Positions 48,381 to 58,151 of a stretch of 64,000 nucleotides of DNA are shown piece after piece. A program made the translations under genes and the position numbers. This DNA comes from Hymenobacter radiodurans (GTDB taxonomy: Bacteria > Bacteroidota > Bacteroidia > Cytophagales > Hymenobacteraceae), in the NCBI RefSeq assembly GCF_004355185.1, contig NZ_CP037922.1, positions 2,574,001 through 2,638,000 of the forward strand, read 5' to 3'. Position 1 is the stretch's first letter; every line of letters starts with the position of its first letter. Under the pieces are notes generated by a model. That model had not been told where the DNA came from. It saw nothing but the letters and a program-made list of their open reading frames with translations, and ran no database searches.

Positions 48381-49270
48381 ATGGACCAACAAGATTCTCA
48401 CCTTTCTGCCCTGCGTGGCACTGGGGTCGCTTTAATTACTCCTTTTACCTCCGCCCCGACCATGCCGTGGATGTTGAGGCCCTGCGCCGTCTAGTTGATT
48501 TTATGGTTGATGGCGGCGTTGAGTACCTGGTAATCAACGGCACAACAGCCGAGTCGCCGACCGTAACGGCACCTGAGCGCGCTGATATTCTGCGCATTGT
48601 GCGCGAGCAAGTGGCTGGTCGGGTGCCGCTCGTGTATGGCATTGGCGGCAACGATACGGCGGGCGTTGAAAACCTGCTCCGCACCACAGACCTGACCGGC
48701 GTGATGGCGATTCTCTCAGCCAGCCCCGCTTATAACAAGCCTTCCCAGGCCGGTATCGTAGCCCATTATGAGCGCCTGGCCGATGCCTCTCCCCTGCCAA
48801 TTATCCTTTACAACGTGCCCGGCCGCACCAGCTCCAATATGACGGCCGCTACGACCTTGCGTCTCGCTCAGCACGCCAATATTATCGGCATCAAAGAAGC
48901 TAGCGGCAACCTGGAGCAGTGCATGGCCATTGCCGCCGGCCGGCCCGCCGGCTTCCTGCTCATCAGCGGCGACGATATGCTGACCGTCCCCATGATTTCC
49001 TTCGGCGCTGAGGGAGTTATCAGTGTGCTAGGCAATGCTTTTCCCGACCGTATGAGCCGTATGACGCGAGCCGCGCTGGAAGGAAATTATGCCGAAGCCA
49101 GTGAGTTGTTGTTTGGCTTTTTAGAGCTGAATCCCTTAATGTATGAGGAAAGCAACCCGGTAGGCGTCAAAGCGGCCCTCGCGGCCCTTGGCCTTTGCTC
49201 CGATGCCGTACGCTTGCCGCTCGTTCCTGCTTCAGAAAGCCTGACGGAACGAGTACGGAGATTAATTTAG
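48381..49270 (+). CDS. dapA: 4-hydroxy-tetrahydrodipicolinate synthase, frameshifted
   Basis: DapA condenses pyruvate with aspartate semialdehyde in lysine and peptidoglycan biosynthesis. ATG 48381 reads MDQQDSHLSALRGTGVALIT then loses phase at the C4 run 48454-48457. One more C restores TSAPDHAVDVEALRRLVDF, and the rest is intact: NGTTAESPTVT (TTGE-like loop), PIILYNVPGRTSSNM with the conserved Tyr, and IIGIKEASGN with the Schiff-base Lys. Length after repair is about 296 residues, normal for DapA. As the enzyme is normally essential, the break is almost surely an assembly error. Confidence 0.9.
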
Positions 49271-49295
49271 TGGATCACCAGTACAGAAAATAAAC

Positions 49296-49324
49296 AGCCC
49301 CCAGGTAGTATCTGGGGGCTTTTT
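49296..49324. terminator. Intrinsic terminator after dapA
   Basis: AGCCCCCAG and CTGGGGGCT arms around a 7-base loop, followed by TTTT. Confidence 0.9.
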
Positions 49325-49348
49325 GCTTAAAATCAAGCGTAGGATTAT

Positions 49349-50083
49349 TTACCAGCCGCTCGCCAGCACATCGGCTACGTGCAGCGTTTGGATTGGCTTT
49401 TTCTCTCGCCGAATGTAGGCATCTAGGTGCATCAGGCAGCTTGTATCGGTGCTCACGATATAACGCGCACCGGTGGCTAGAGCGTTTTCAACTTTCTGCT
49501 CCGCCATAGCTACCGAAATAGCCTCAAACTTGACAGCAAACGTGCCGCCGAAGCCACAGCAGGTTTCGCTTTCATCCATTTCCAAGCGCTCCAAGCCCTC
49601 TACGGCATCGAGCAGCATACGCGGGGCGGCTTTGATGCCGCACTCACGCAGGGCAGAGCACGAATCATGGTAGGTGTATTGGCCAGAAAGCTGGGCGCCC
49701 GGAATGGCGGTGATGCCCAGCACATCTACTAGAAACTCGGTCATTTCAAAAATGCGCCGCTGCACGCCGTGATAGCGGGCCTGATCAGCGGAACCTTCAA
49801 ACAGTTCCGCATAGGCATTGCGCACCATGCCCACACACGACGCCGACGGACTCACGATATACCGATTTTGTCCCCCAGCCGGAAAATCGTCCAGAAACTT
49901 GGTGGCCACCTCACAGCTTTCGGATTTGTAGCCAGCATTATAGGCCGGTTGTCCGCAGCAGGTTTGGTTGGTATTGTAATGTACCTCACAGCCCACGGCT
50001 TCCAACACCTTCACCATGTTCATGGCGGTTTGGGGAAAAAGCTGGTCTACGAAGCAGGGAATAAATAAATCGACGATGGGCAT
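49349..50083 (-). CDS. LutA/LldE-type Fe-S binding protein
   Basis: The 244-residue protein has the two cysteine-rich CCG-type domains of LutA: FIPCFVDQLFP and NQTCCGQPAYN, later YHDSCSALRECG and ETCCGFGGTFAVK. In the Lut complex this subunit, with LutB and LutC, oxidises L-lactate. Here LutB and LutC are not adjacent, and the neighbour upstream is HMG-CoA lyase, so the electron partner is unclear. The gap to that gene is 135 bases. Confidence 0.85.
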   Translation of the reverse strand: MPIVDLFIPCFVDQLFPQTAMNMVKVLEAVGCEVHYNTNQTCCGQPAYNAGYKSESCEVATKFLDDFPAGGQNRYIVSPSASCVGMVRNAYAELFEGSADQARYHGVQRRIFEMTEFLVDVLGITAIPGAQLSGQYTYHDSCSALRECGIKAAPRMLLDAVEGLERLEMDESETCCGFGGTFAVKFEAISVAMAEQKVENALATGARYIVSTDTSCLMHLDAYIRREKKPIQTLHVADVLASGW

Positions 50084-50218
50084 AGCGAAGGATGAAGCGC
50101 AAATCGAGGAGAAAACCAGGCAGCGCTTCGCTCAGGGAGCTGATATGGCGCTGGGGGCTTTTTGCAAAGCCAACGTACCCAATGAAGCGGGTGTTGGCTA
50201 CAAAACTCTCCGTTCGAA

Positions 50219-51076
50219 TTACTTTTTACCAAAACCGAAGACTTCCCCGGCCGCTACCTGAGCAATCCGGAAGGCCTCCCGATCAAGGTCCAAATCTACG
50301 CCAGTCTCATCAAAGTAGGCTACCAGTTTTTCGGTGGGCATGTTGCCGGTAAGCTTATCGGTTGCCATTGGGCAGCCGCCCACGCCACCGATAGCGCCAT
50401 CGAAGCGGCGGCAGCCAGCGCGGTAAGCCGCATCTACTTTCTCGCGCCAATATACCGGCGCCGTGTGCAGGTGCGCGCCAAACTCAATTTGGGGAAAGGC
50501 CGGAATCAGCTCACCAAATAAGGGCGTGATGGTCGCGGGCGTAGACGCGCCAACTGTATCGGAAAGGGCCACGATACGCACGCCCATATCGGCCAGCTTC
50601 TCAGTAAAATCGGCTACTACTTCCGGGCTCCAAGGGTCGCCGTATGGATTACCAAAACCCATCGAAAGGTAGGTTACGAGCGTCTTGCCGGCCTTTTCGC
50701 ACACATTATGCATCTCGGCCAGTTCCGTCAGGGCTTCCGCGATGGTTTTGTTGGTGTTGCGCCGCTGAAAGGTTTCGGACACCGATAACGGGAAGCCGAT
50801 ATAGCTAATCTGAGGATAGGTAGCCGCTGTTTCGGCACCGCGTAGGTTAGCCACAATGGCCAGGAGCTTCGTGCGGGTGTTGCTCAAATCGAGGCCGGCC
50901 AGCACTTCTTCCGTATCCCGGAGTTGGGGAATTGCTTTCGGCGATACAAAACTTCCAAAATCCAAAGTGTCGAAACCAACGCGAAGCAGAGTATTGAGAT
51001 AGGCGATTTTGGCGGAGGTGGAAATAAACTCGGGCAAGCCCTGCATGGCATCACGCGGGCATTCTATAAGCTTCAT
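50219..51076 (-). CDS. mvaB: Hydroxymethylglutaryl-CoA lyase
   Basis: The 285-residue barrel starts LIECPRDAMQGL (the conserved RD metal site), then GFDTLDFGSFVSPKAIPQ, a SDTVG strand, GAHLHTAP with metal His ligands, and GGVGGCPMATDKLTGN with the reactive loop Cys. It splits HMG-CoA into acetoacetate and acetyl-CoA in leucine degradation. No other leucine-pathway gene is adjacent. It likely shares a transcript with the LutA-type gene downstream. Confidence 0.92.
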   Translation of the reverse strand: MKLIECPRDAMQGLPEFISTSAKIAYLNTLLRVGFDTLDFGSFVSPKAIPQLRDTEEVLAGLDLSNTRTKLLAIVANLRGAETAATYPQISYIGFPLSVSETFQRRNTNKTIAEALTELAEMHNVCEKAGKTLVTYLSMGFGNPYGDPWSPEVVADFTEKLADMGVRIVALSDTVGASTPATITPLFGELIPAFPQIEFGAHLHTAPVYWREKVDAAYRAGCRRFDGAIGGVGGCPMATDKLTGNMPTEKLVAYFDETGVDLDLDREAFRIAQVAAGEVFGFGKK

Positions 51077-51343
51077 AAAGGAAAGAGCAGAACTAGGTGG
51101 GTGACCTAAGGTGGGCGGGAAACAAAAGTAGGAGGAAATCGGTGGGATTGACGCGAAAATACACGCCTACGCTTTAGCTGATAAGGCTGGTCGAGGCCAA
51201 TTAGTTGCTAATCTGAACGGAAAAACGCCGCATCTCCATCCTGAACATGCAGTCACCTCTTGATTTCGTGTGCTGAGCCTGCTACCGAACCACTCGGCGA
51301 GCAATGGGGTTATTTATATAACTCGTAATTCTAACCTAGTCCG

Positions 51344-52692
51344 ATGCCTATACGCTCCGTGCGCACGCCGTTTTATCTGTTATGCTTTTTACTGTTGCTT
51401 TCTGCCTGTAGCAAGCAACAGACTCTTCAGGCAATCTTTCAGAAAACTACCCCCACGAAACCTACGCGCGCCGTCTGCGCCAAAGCGGCCTCGACCAAAC
51501 GGCCCTAGGCCGCGACTGGCTCGCCGCCGCCGACCGCGCCCTGCGCGACTCGTTGGTGGTGACGTTGCCCTTTCAGGAAACGGGCTTTTTTCGGGCCGAC
51601 CAAGCCCGGGCAGCCGCTTACCGCTACGCCGTGCGCGAGGGCGAAACCGTGCGCATCAGCTTGACGCTGGATGCCGGCGCCGATGTGCGCGTTTTTCTCG
51701 ATGCCTTTGAGCTTAGCCCCGACAACGCCCCTCCCCGCCTCATCACCTCTGCCGATACTGCCGCGGCCACGTTTAGCTACGTGGCGGAGGACGACCGCCA
51801 ACACCTATTGCGTGTGCAGCCTGAATTGCTGCGCACCGGACGCTATACGCTACGTATTCAGCGCGAGCCCTCGCTGGCTTTCCCAGTGCAGGGCAAAAAC
51901 GATGTGGCCGTAGGTAGCTTCTGGGGCGTAGACCGTGACGCTGGCGCCCGTCGCCACGAAGGCATCGATATTTTTGCCAAGCGCGGCACGCCCGTGGTAG
52001 CAGCTGCGCCGGGCCTTATCACTCGGGTAGACGAAACGCCTAGAGGCGGCAAAGTAGTCTGGCTCGCCGACACCGAGCGTGGTCAACACATTTATTACGC
52101 CCACCTCGATCAGCAGCTCGTGCAGGCCGGTCAGACGGTGCAGATAGGTGATACCTTGGGCCTCGTGGGCAATACGGGCAATGCCCGCACCACGCCGCCC
52201 CATCTGCATTTCGGCATTTACCGTGGAGGCCGCGGAGCCGTTGACCCTTTTCCTTTCGTGCGCCGCGCCGATGCACTGCCGGCGGCCCCTTCTACCAGTG
52301 CTGAGCGCCTCGGCCAATGGGTACGCGTGCGGGAGAAGCGCGCGGACCTGCGCCTCAGCCCCGCCGCGAAGGGCGCTACTACTGTAGCAAACTTAGTGCG
52401 CGATACCCCACTGCTAGTAGTAGGCAGCCAAGCCGATTATTACCGCGTGGAGCACCCTGGGGGGCAAATTGGTTATATCGCCGCCCGTTCAGTCGTGTCA
52501 GCCGCTGCGGAGCCGCTGCGTCGGGAGCTGTTGGCCGCCGCCACCGATTTGATAAAGCTACCTCAAGCCGGGGTCGCTCCGTTCGACACCTTGCCCGCCC
52601 GCACCAGCGTTGCCGTTTTAGGTGAAGTGAGTGGGTTTCAGTTGGTGCGCAGCGCAGCGGGCGTGGTAGGCTGGGCCGCCAAAGCGGGGTAA
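51344..52692 (+). CDS. M23 family peptidoglycan peptidase lipoprotein with SH3-like tail, frameshifted
   Basis: ATG 51344 gives signal and lipobox LLLLSACSKQQ. Phase breaks at the C5 run 51450-51454; one more C restores KTTPHETYARRLRQSGLDQ. Then come a beta-rich domain, and the LytM/M23 domain: FWGVDRDAGARRHEGIDIFA (zinc His and Asp), AAPGLITRV, VGNTGNARTTPPHLHFGIY with HxH. A C-terminal SH3-like segment (RVEHPGGQIGYIAARS) follows. The active-site residues are intact, so it should cut peptide crosslinks. The joined product is about 449 residues. Confidence 0.88.
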
Positions 52693-52752
52693 TTACTAGG
52701 TCGCTTGCTGCTGTATCTCCTGATTCCGCTAAAAACCATCCTTTCGAAAATC

Positions 52753-52785
52753 AAAAAGCCCCCGGAATATCTCCGGGGGCTTTTT
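52753..52785. terminator. Bidirectional intrinsic terminator
   Basis: AAAAAGCCCCCGG and CCGGGGGCTTTTT arms with a 7-base loop, between converging genes. Confidence 0.92.
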
Positions 52786-52809
52786 CATACTTGATTTCTA
52801 AGGGAAAGC

Positions 52810-53409
52810 TTACTGAGCTACCACCACTGCACGCTGCAATTCTTTGGCGTAGGCAATACGACGCTCACGGCCACCAGCCCCGATATAATCGAAGCCCACT
52901 GCCTTTGTATCGCCCTGAATAGCAGTCCATACCTGTGGCTCTACGCCCTCAGGCTGGTCAGCATTGCGCGGAATAGCAGGCTGCGTGAACCGGTCGCTAC
53001 TAAAAAAGGTATTCATAGCCTTCAAAATAGCTATTTCTTTATCGCGCACCGTGGCCGCGCTAGGGTTTTCCAGATCCCGGTCGCTGAGCAGCGCTGTGGC
53101 AGGCATTACCTCATTGCGGATGGTATCGCCGGTGGCATCAATGATAATAAAGCGCGCCTGCGCGTTCAGAATTTTAGGCCCTTGCAGCAGAAGCACGAAG
53201 GTGTCCTTCTGCTTGTTGCTGGTGAAGTTATGGCTGGTCCGGACTGTGTTCAGGATGCTGCGCTCGGTGAGGCGGGCGCGCTGATTAGGAGGCGTTGGGG
53301 TAAATATTTTACCATCGCCTTTAGCAGTAGCTGTTTCGCGCTCAGTCGTTATACACGATGCTTGAAACAGTAAAGTAGCCACAGCGGCAGAGAGGAAAAG
53401 TTTTTTCAT
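52810..53409 (-). CDS. Lipoprotein of unknown function
   Basis: The 199-residue product has signal MKKLFLSAAVATLLF and lipobox QASC. The mature part is hydrophilic with a conserved-looking NTVRTSHNFTSNKQKDTFVLL, LNAQARFIIIDATGDTIRNEV, and a helix AAVKxMN-like near 120. I do not recognise a domain. No operon partner is evident; the next gene on this strand starts 155 bases upstream of it and reads into this region. Confidence 0.65.
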   Translation of the reverse strand: MKKLFLSAAVATLLFQASCITTERETATAKGDGKIFTPTPPNQRARLTERSILNTVRTSHNFTSNKQKDTFVLLLQGPKILNAQARFIIIDATGDTIRNEVMPATALLSDRDLENPSAATVRDKEIAILKAMNTFFSSDRFTQPAIPRNADQPEGVEPQVWTAIQGDTKAVGFDYIGAGGRERRIAYAKELQRAVVVAQ

Positions 53410-53564
53410 TATAGGCTAAACAAGTATGCAGAGTTAGTTCGACGGCACTACGGAATTGAGGTACATAGCGACCAAGTTTACAGCTAAATTTGTACCAAAG
53501 GAGGGTTTTTATAGATTTTACAACATAAAAAAAGCTGGATTTATCTTAGAATCTGAATATTTAG

Positions 53565-54296
53565 TTAAAACACCCCCAGTTCTACGCCTACCACTAGCCG
53601 TGGAAATTCGGGATAACGAGGGGCATCAGCTAGTTCTTTGAAGGTGTCGGCGAGCCGGTACCGCGCCACCAAAGCGTAGCGACCCGAGCCCAGCCGCGCC
53701 CCCACCCCGTACGACCAGCGGTTTAGATAGTTCAGCTTACGCTCTGTTACTTCTACCCGCTCGGCGCCATTGGGTCCGGGTTTGTCGACGTAGTGATGCG
53801 CTGTGCTGATAATCCACCCACCCCAGCCCGTGAGGTCGAGGTAGCGGCCTACCACATTGCCACGGCGCCCCATGTTCAGGCGGCCATACACTTCAGCCTG
53901 TGCCTGAGGCAGGGCTATAGTTTCGCGTTGGTGCTGATCAGGAGTAGGCAGAATTTTTTGGTCATTTTGGGCCAAATGATACACCAGCCGGGCGTAGCGC
54001 ACATCAAAGCCGACCGCCGTTGCCTGCGACAACCGATATTTCTGTCGCATTCCCACAAACATCTCCCCTGACCGACCATAGCGCAACTCTGCCCCCGGCT
54101 CGTCTGCCTTACCTGCCACGGCCGCGTAGCCAAGATAGAAATGAGTGAAAAACGCTCTATTGGGACCAGTATCGGAGCGGAGTGTATCGGCGGCCACATT
54201 GCCGCGCAACAGCACATTTTGAGCCTGAGCAGTAGGAATACCCAGGAGCCAAGTCGTTGCACAGGCCCCGATTGTTAGCAAACGCAGAAGCTTCAT
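53565..54296 (-). CDS. Predicted outer-membrane beta-barrel protein
   Basis: The 243-residue product has a signal peptide (LLTIGACATTWLLGIPTAQAQ) and alternating polar/hydrophobic strands typical of an OMP_b-brl barrel: FTHFYLGYAAVAGK, YGRSGEMFVGMRQKYR, GFDVRYARLVYHLA, WSYGVGARLGSGRYALVARYR, ending in VVGVELGVF with a terminal Phe. The start overlaps the upstream S8 peptidase stop by 4 bases (ATGA), so the two are coupled. Function unknown, perhaps a surface partner of the peptidase. Confidence 0.75.
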   Translation of the reverse strand: MKLLRLLTIGACATTWLLGIPTAQAQNVLLRGNVAADTLRSDTGPNRAFFTHFYLGYAAVAGKADEPGAELRYGRSGEMFVGMRQKYRLSQATAVGFDVRYARLVYHLAQNDQKILPTPDQHQRETIALPQAQAEVYGRLNMGRRGNVVGRYLDLTGWGGWIISTAHHYVDKPGPNGAERVEVTERKLNYLNRWSYGVGARLGSGRYALVARYRLADTFKELADAPRYPEFPRLVVGVELGVF

Positions 54297-56068
54297 TGGG
54301 CAGAGTAAGTAGAAGTGAACCCCCGATAATGTACCTGCACTATGTCGCCGGCCTGCAGGTTGCGCAGCGATATTTGCAACACGGCGCGCTGCTTCACGTC
54401 CAGCACTTCGTAGGTGCGCAACACGCCCCGGCGGTCAGCTACGTGCCAGTACAAGTAGCTGGGTGGGTCGGGCAAAGTAGGAATAGCATCGGCTGGGGGG
54501 CTTTTTTCGGCACTTTCAGCTACGGGCGGCGCCAGTTCTTCGCGGCCCACGGCGGGTACGGCGGCAGGCTTATTACTGCTAACAGGCGCCTTCACATCCA
54601 CCGAATCGGAATAGAGCGGCAATGCCCGGGCGGCCACCTCCCCAACCCCTGGCCGAATAATTACTGCCAGTATACTATCGGGTTGTACTACAAAATCGAA
54701 GGTAGCGGCCGTGGGGGGCTTTTTTGAGCTATCTGCCGTAAACCAGGAAGCGCGGGGCATGCCATACCCGTGGGCATAGTCGAAGTAAGGATATAAGTTG
54801 GCCGAGGCCTGAAGCTTTTCAAAGAGCTGCATGGCCGTCAGATTGCGATTTTGCTGCCACGCGCAAGCCGCAAAGCCCGCCAGCAGCGGACTAGCAAACG
54901 ACGTACCTTGGGTGCGCACGTAGCCGCCCGGCGCGGCCGCCAACACCGTTCCGTAGGCAGTCACATTGGGTTTTAGGCGTCGGTCAGCCGTGGGGCCGTA
55001 GCTACTGAAGCCGATATGCAGGAAGCTATCTGGGTCGAGACCACCCACAGCCAGCACGGAGTCGCCGTCGGCAGGCGTACCAATGGTGCGCCACTCCGGG
55101 TCGAGGCCATCGTTGCCAGCCGCATTTACTACCAGAATGCCCTTACGTACGGCCATGGCTGCCGCGCGGGCCACGAGGCTATTACGGCCATTCATCTGTT
55201 CGGGAAAATAGCGGCGGCTGGTGTAGCCCAACGAAGAATTAATAATATCAACTCCCTGCCGGTCAGCCCACTCAGCGGCCGCCAGCCACGCCTCTTCCTC
55301 AGCAAACTGCTCGCGGTGCAGCTGCTCGGTGCGGGCCAGCAAAAACTCGGCTTCGGGAGCTAGTCCGAGCGCCGTGCCATCAGGCAACTTGCCTGCTATG
55401 CACGAGAGCACCTCCGTACCGTGGCTACCGCCCGCGTATACGTAAGGCTGTTTTTTGAGAAAATCGTAGGTCGCCAGAATACGCTTACCAGCGCGCAAAT
55501 GCTGAAATGCCGTGTGCTGATCGGCGCCGGAAAAGCCCACATCGAAGATAGCAATGCGCAACCCACGGCCGTCTAGCTTAGCCCGGCGAAAGTCGGCCGC
55601 CCCCAGACTGGCGGTTTGACTGAAGGCCAGCTGATGATCGGCGGCGGAGATTTCCGGGGTTCCACGCTCCGGCGCTCCGGGTTGTGCAGCGGGCAGCATA
55701 GTAGCAGTGGAGCGGCTTTCTACGCTTCGCACGCCCGGCAGGTGGCGCAATGCGGCCACCTGAGCGGGGGTAGCAAGGCAGGAAACAGCATTAAACCAAC
55801 GACTTACAAACACGACCGAATCGACTGTAGCCTGCACTTGTTGCAGGTAATCGGGACGCACAGGGAAATCGGTGCTGTCGGCGAGGGGCAGTTGCTGGCG
55901 CTGGCGGCGCGCCAGCGCCTGGGGGGCAAAATACGTGGCTGGATTGAAGCGGACGCCGCCTTTATCGCGCAGCACCACCCAATAGCGGGCCGTAGGCGGC
56001 GTAGCAGCGTGGGAAGGTTGGCTTATCCCAGTCAGCCCCAGGCCAAACAGCAGAAAAAAAGCCCGCAT
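54293..56068 (-). CDS. Secreted subtilisin-like (S8) serine peptidase
   Basis: ATG 56068 (MRAFFLLFGLGLTGISQP) is chosen over the upstream frame for its signal peptide. Residues about 25-140 form an inhibitor-like prodomain. The catalytic triad is visible: Asp in RIAIFDVGFSG, His in GSHGTEVLS, Ser in QGTSFASPLLAG, with oxyanion Asn in NAAGNDG. A C-terminal beta region ends in QVHYRGFTSTYSAQ. The repeat motif is present at 54495, 54713 and 55921. No T9SS tail was recognised. It is translationally coupled to the outer-membrane protein downstream. Confidence 0.9.
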   Translation of the reverse strand: MRAFFLLFGLGLTGISQPSHAATPPTARYWVVLRDKGGVRFNPATYFAPQALARRQRQQLPLADSTDFPVRPDYLQQVQATVDSVVFVSRWFNAVSCLATPAQVAALRHLPGVRSVESRSTATMLPAAQPGAPERGTPEISAADHQLAFSQTASLGAADFRRAKLDGRGLRIAIFDVGFSGADQHTAFQHLRAGKRILATYDFLKKQPYVYAGGSHGTEVLSCIAGKLPDGTALGLAPEAEFLLARTEQLHREQFAEEEAWLAAAEWADRQGVDIINSSLGYTSRRYFPEQMNGRNSLVARAAAMAVRKGILVVNAAGNDGLDPEWRTIGTPADGDSVLAVGGLDPDSFLHIGFSSYGPTADRRLKPNVTAYGTVLAAAPGGYVRTQGTSFASPLLAGFAACAWQQNRNLTAMQLFEKLQASANLYPYFDYAHGYGMPRASWFTADSSKKPPTAATFDFVVQPDSILAVIIRPGVGEVAARALPLYSDSVDVKAPVSSNKPAAVPAVGREELAPPVAESAEKSPPADAIPTLPDPPSYLYWHVADRRGVLRTYEVLDVKQRAVLQISLRNLQAGDIVQVHYRGFTSTYSAQ

Positions 56069-56323
56069 GAAAAAACAATGAATACGCACGTGATGCGGCC
56101 GTAATATGGGTAGCTGAAGCAACCGCGAAGGTACAACTGCGACGCAAGGTGCGTGCTGTCTGGGGGCTTTTTTACTTGCCCAACCGAAACCGATATAAGC
56201 CTTTGTGCTGAAAGTAGCGCGAAAAGGATTTCCCGCTACCTTCAACCCCGCAAGCTAAAGGGTCGCGTGTATGACCCGGCAGAGCTAATGCTGGTCTTTG
56301 TTCTCTCCTAATCCCATTTTTTT

Positions 56324-57130
56324 ATGAACTCTACCCTTTCTCGGACCGCGCTGGTGACACTTTGGAGCGCTGGCACTCTGCTGCTCGGCGGCTGCAACAA
56401 GAAAGAAATAGCGGCGCTACAGCAGCAAAACTCAGAACTACTCAGCTCACGCGACCAGCTGCAAGCCCAAAAAACAGCTTTGGAGCAGGAGAAAGCCAAA
56501 ACTGAGGAAGATTTGCGCTCCAACCTGCTAAGTAAAAATCAGGAAGTCAATCAGTTGAACCAGAATCTTGGTACCACCAAAGAGCAGCTACAGGATCGTG
56601 AGCAGCGCATAGCTGAGCTACAGCGCGTGCTCGACCAGAAGGAGGCCGCCGTAAAGGCCTTGCGCCAGAAAGTGGGCGATGCCCTGTTGGGTTTTAATGC
56701 CAACGACCTGACGGTGAATGTAAAGAACGGAAAAGTGTATGTGTCGCTCTCTGAGCAGCTGTTGTTCAAATCAGGTTCAACCGTTGTGGATCCGAAAGGC
56801 CAGGAGGCGCTGAAGAAGCTGGCCGCTGCCCTCAAAGGCAATCAGGACGTGAACGTGCTGGTGGAAGGCCACACCGACAATGTGCCCATCGCGCGGGGTA
56901 CGGCCGGTATGAAAGACAACTGGGATCTGAGCGTGCTGCGGGCCACCGAAATCACGCGCATCCTGACTACAGCCGGGCTCACTCCTGCGCAGGTCACGCC
57001 TTCAGGCCGGGCTCAATATCTTCCCATCACAGCCAATGCTACCCCCGCTGAGAAGGCCCAAAATCGTCGCACCGAGATTATCCTGACGCCCAAGCTCGAC
57101 GAGCTCTTCCAGATTCTGGAAGCCAATTAA
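56324..57130 (+). CDS. OmpA-family lipoprotein with coiled-coil stalk
   Basis: The 268-residue product has lipobox LLLGGC near residue 20, then a coiled-coil of about 100 residues (EIAALQQQNSELLSSRDQLQ and onward), and an OmpA/MotB domain: LLFKSGSTVVDPKGQEALKK, LVEGHTDNVPIA, WDLSVLRATEITRIL and NRRTEIIL. It would anchor the outer membrane to peptidoglycan across the periplasm. Not in an operon with pal-tol genes. Confidence 0.9.
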   Translation: MNSTLSRTALVTLWSAGTLLLGGCNKKEIAALQQQNSELLSSRDQLQAQKTALEQEKAKTEEDLRSNLLSKNQEVNQLNQNLGTTKEQLQDREQRIAELQRVLDQKEAAVKALRQKVGDALLGFNANDLTVNVKNGKVYVSLSEQLLFKSGSTVVDPKGQEALKKLAAALKGNQDVNVLVEGHTDNVPIARGTAGMKDNWDLSVLRATEITRILTTAGLTPAQVTPSGRAQYLPITANATPAEKAQNRRTEIILTPKLDELFQILEAN

Positions 57131-57217
57131 GTCGGCAGTTTGCTTCGCATTCAGCCTGCTGGAAATCGACGAAAAGAAGCTGATTTTATCCGTCATTGCA
57201 CCGATAATCGTTACTAC

Positions 57218-57275
57218 AAAAAGCTTCATAAAAACGGCCGCCCCGAATGAGGCGGCCGTTTTTATGAAGCTTTTT
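57218..57275. terminator. Bidirectional terminator with perfect 25-base arms
   Basis: Arms run AAAAAGCTTCAT then AAAAACGGCCGCC and their complement around an 8-base loop. It is the longest perfect hairpin in the window. Confidence 0.94.
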
Positions 57276-57403
57276 GGTGTTTAGCCAACAGAGTCAGCAC
57301 AGTTCAAAAGCTATTAATCCCCATTTTTAAAACACCTATAAATCGCTCATTATGAACCGCTTTAAATGCATAACTTAAATATTCAGTTTGAAAGGAAAGT
57401 CTT

Positions 57404-57918
57404 CTATCGGTAGCCAATGTTGACAATCATGGCGGAAGAGCTGTAAGCTGGTGGCGAGGAAGGTTGCTGAATAAGAACGCGCCTGAAAAAGTTGGCGTAG
57501 CGCTGGTACCTGGCTGGGGGCAAATCGCGAGTAGCCAGGGTCATGTGCGGGGTAAACGGCCGCGTTTCAAGGGGATATTTTCCAGCCGCGATGCACACCA
57601 GCCCATAAGATCTGCGTGGAAAGCCTGCAGGGCCGCAGCCTCCGTCACGCGCACAAATAAGGTGCGATTACCAAACCAATCGAAGCCCTGTAAGCCAACG
57701 CTAAAGCCCTCCTCCAAGGCGGCAAAATCCCGTAGCTCAGTGCACAATGTTTCCTCCGCTCTAGCCGCTTGCCGCCACGGCGGAATGAGCGTAATGTGCG
57801 CCGGCAAACGCACCGCATTGCGACTGCCCGTCAGCGTGTGCACCTCCTGCTTCATCGCCCATACCTCGGAAGAAATTGGCTCGGGGGGCAAAATGGCGAC
57901 TAGGTAAAGCGGTTCCAT
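57404..57918 (-). CDS. 2'-5' RNA ligase family protein, frameshifted
   Basis: From ATG 57918 (MEPLYLVAILPPEP) the frame has the first HxT motif in LPAHITLIPPW, then loses phase near the T4 run 57578-57581. One added base restores LEKYPLETRPFTPHMTLATR, supplying the second HxT. The two motifs form the two-histidine phosphoesterase site. Length after repair is about 171 residues, normal for the family. These enzymes process cyclic phosphodiester RNA or nucleotide ends; physiological substrate is unknown. Confidence 0.8.
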
Positions 57919-58014
57919 ATTCCCCCTACGTATATGGCCATACTACCGATTGAAGTTGAGAGATGGATTCGCTTCTGATTGTAAGATGGTAGTCGTTTAC
58001 CATTATTCAGTTAC

Positions 58015-58091
58015 CATCCTGAAGCACGAAGGACCTTCTGCCAGTGGAACAAATCGTTCTTCTGATAGAAGGTCCTTCGTGTCTCAGGATG
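58015..58091. repeat. 77-base inverted-repeat element
   Basis: Arms 58015-58039 (CATCCTGAAGCACGAAGGAC and onward) and 58067-58091 match as inverted repeats at 23 of 25 bases, around a 27-base loop. It lies in a gene-free gap of 233 bases and resembles a REP or MITE-like element. No second copy was found in the window. Confidence 0.65.
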
Positions 58092-58151
58092 ACAACCGGG
58101 CGGAAACCGCCGACTCAACGCCTGCGACGATTGAGAAGCGAATACGCGTCT

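Noticed and set aside
53456..53641. Plus-strand 61-codon frame near an AAAGGAGGG sequence
   Set aside because: The purine stretch is not followed by a start codon at usable spacing, and the frame overlaps the end of the barrel gene.
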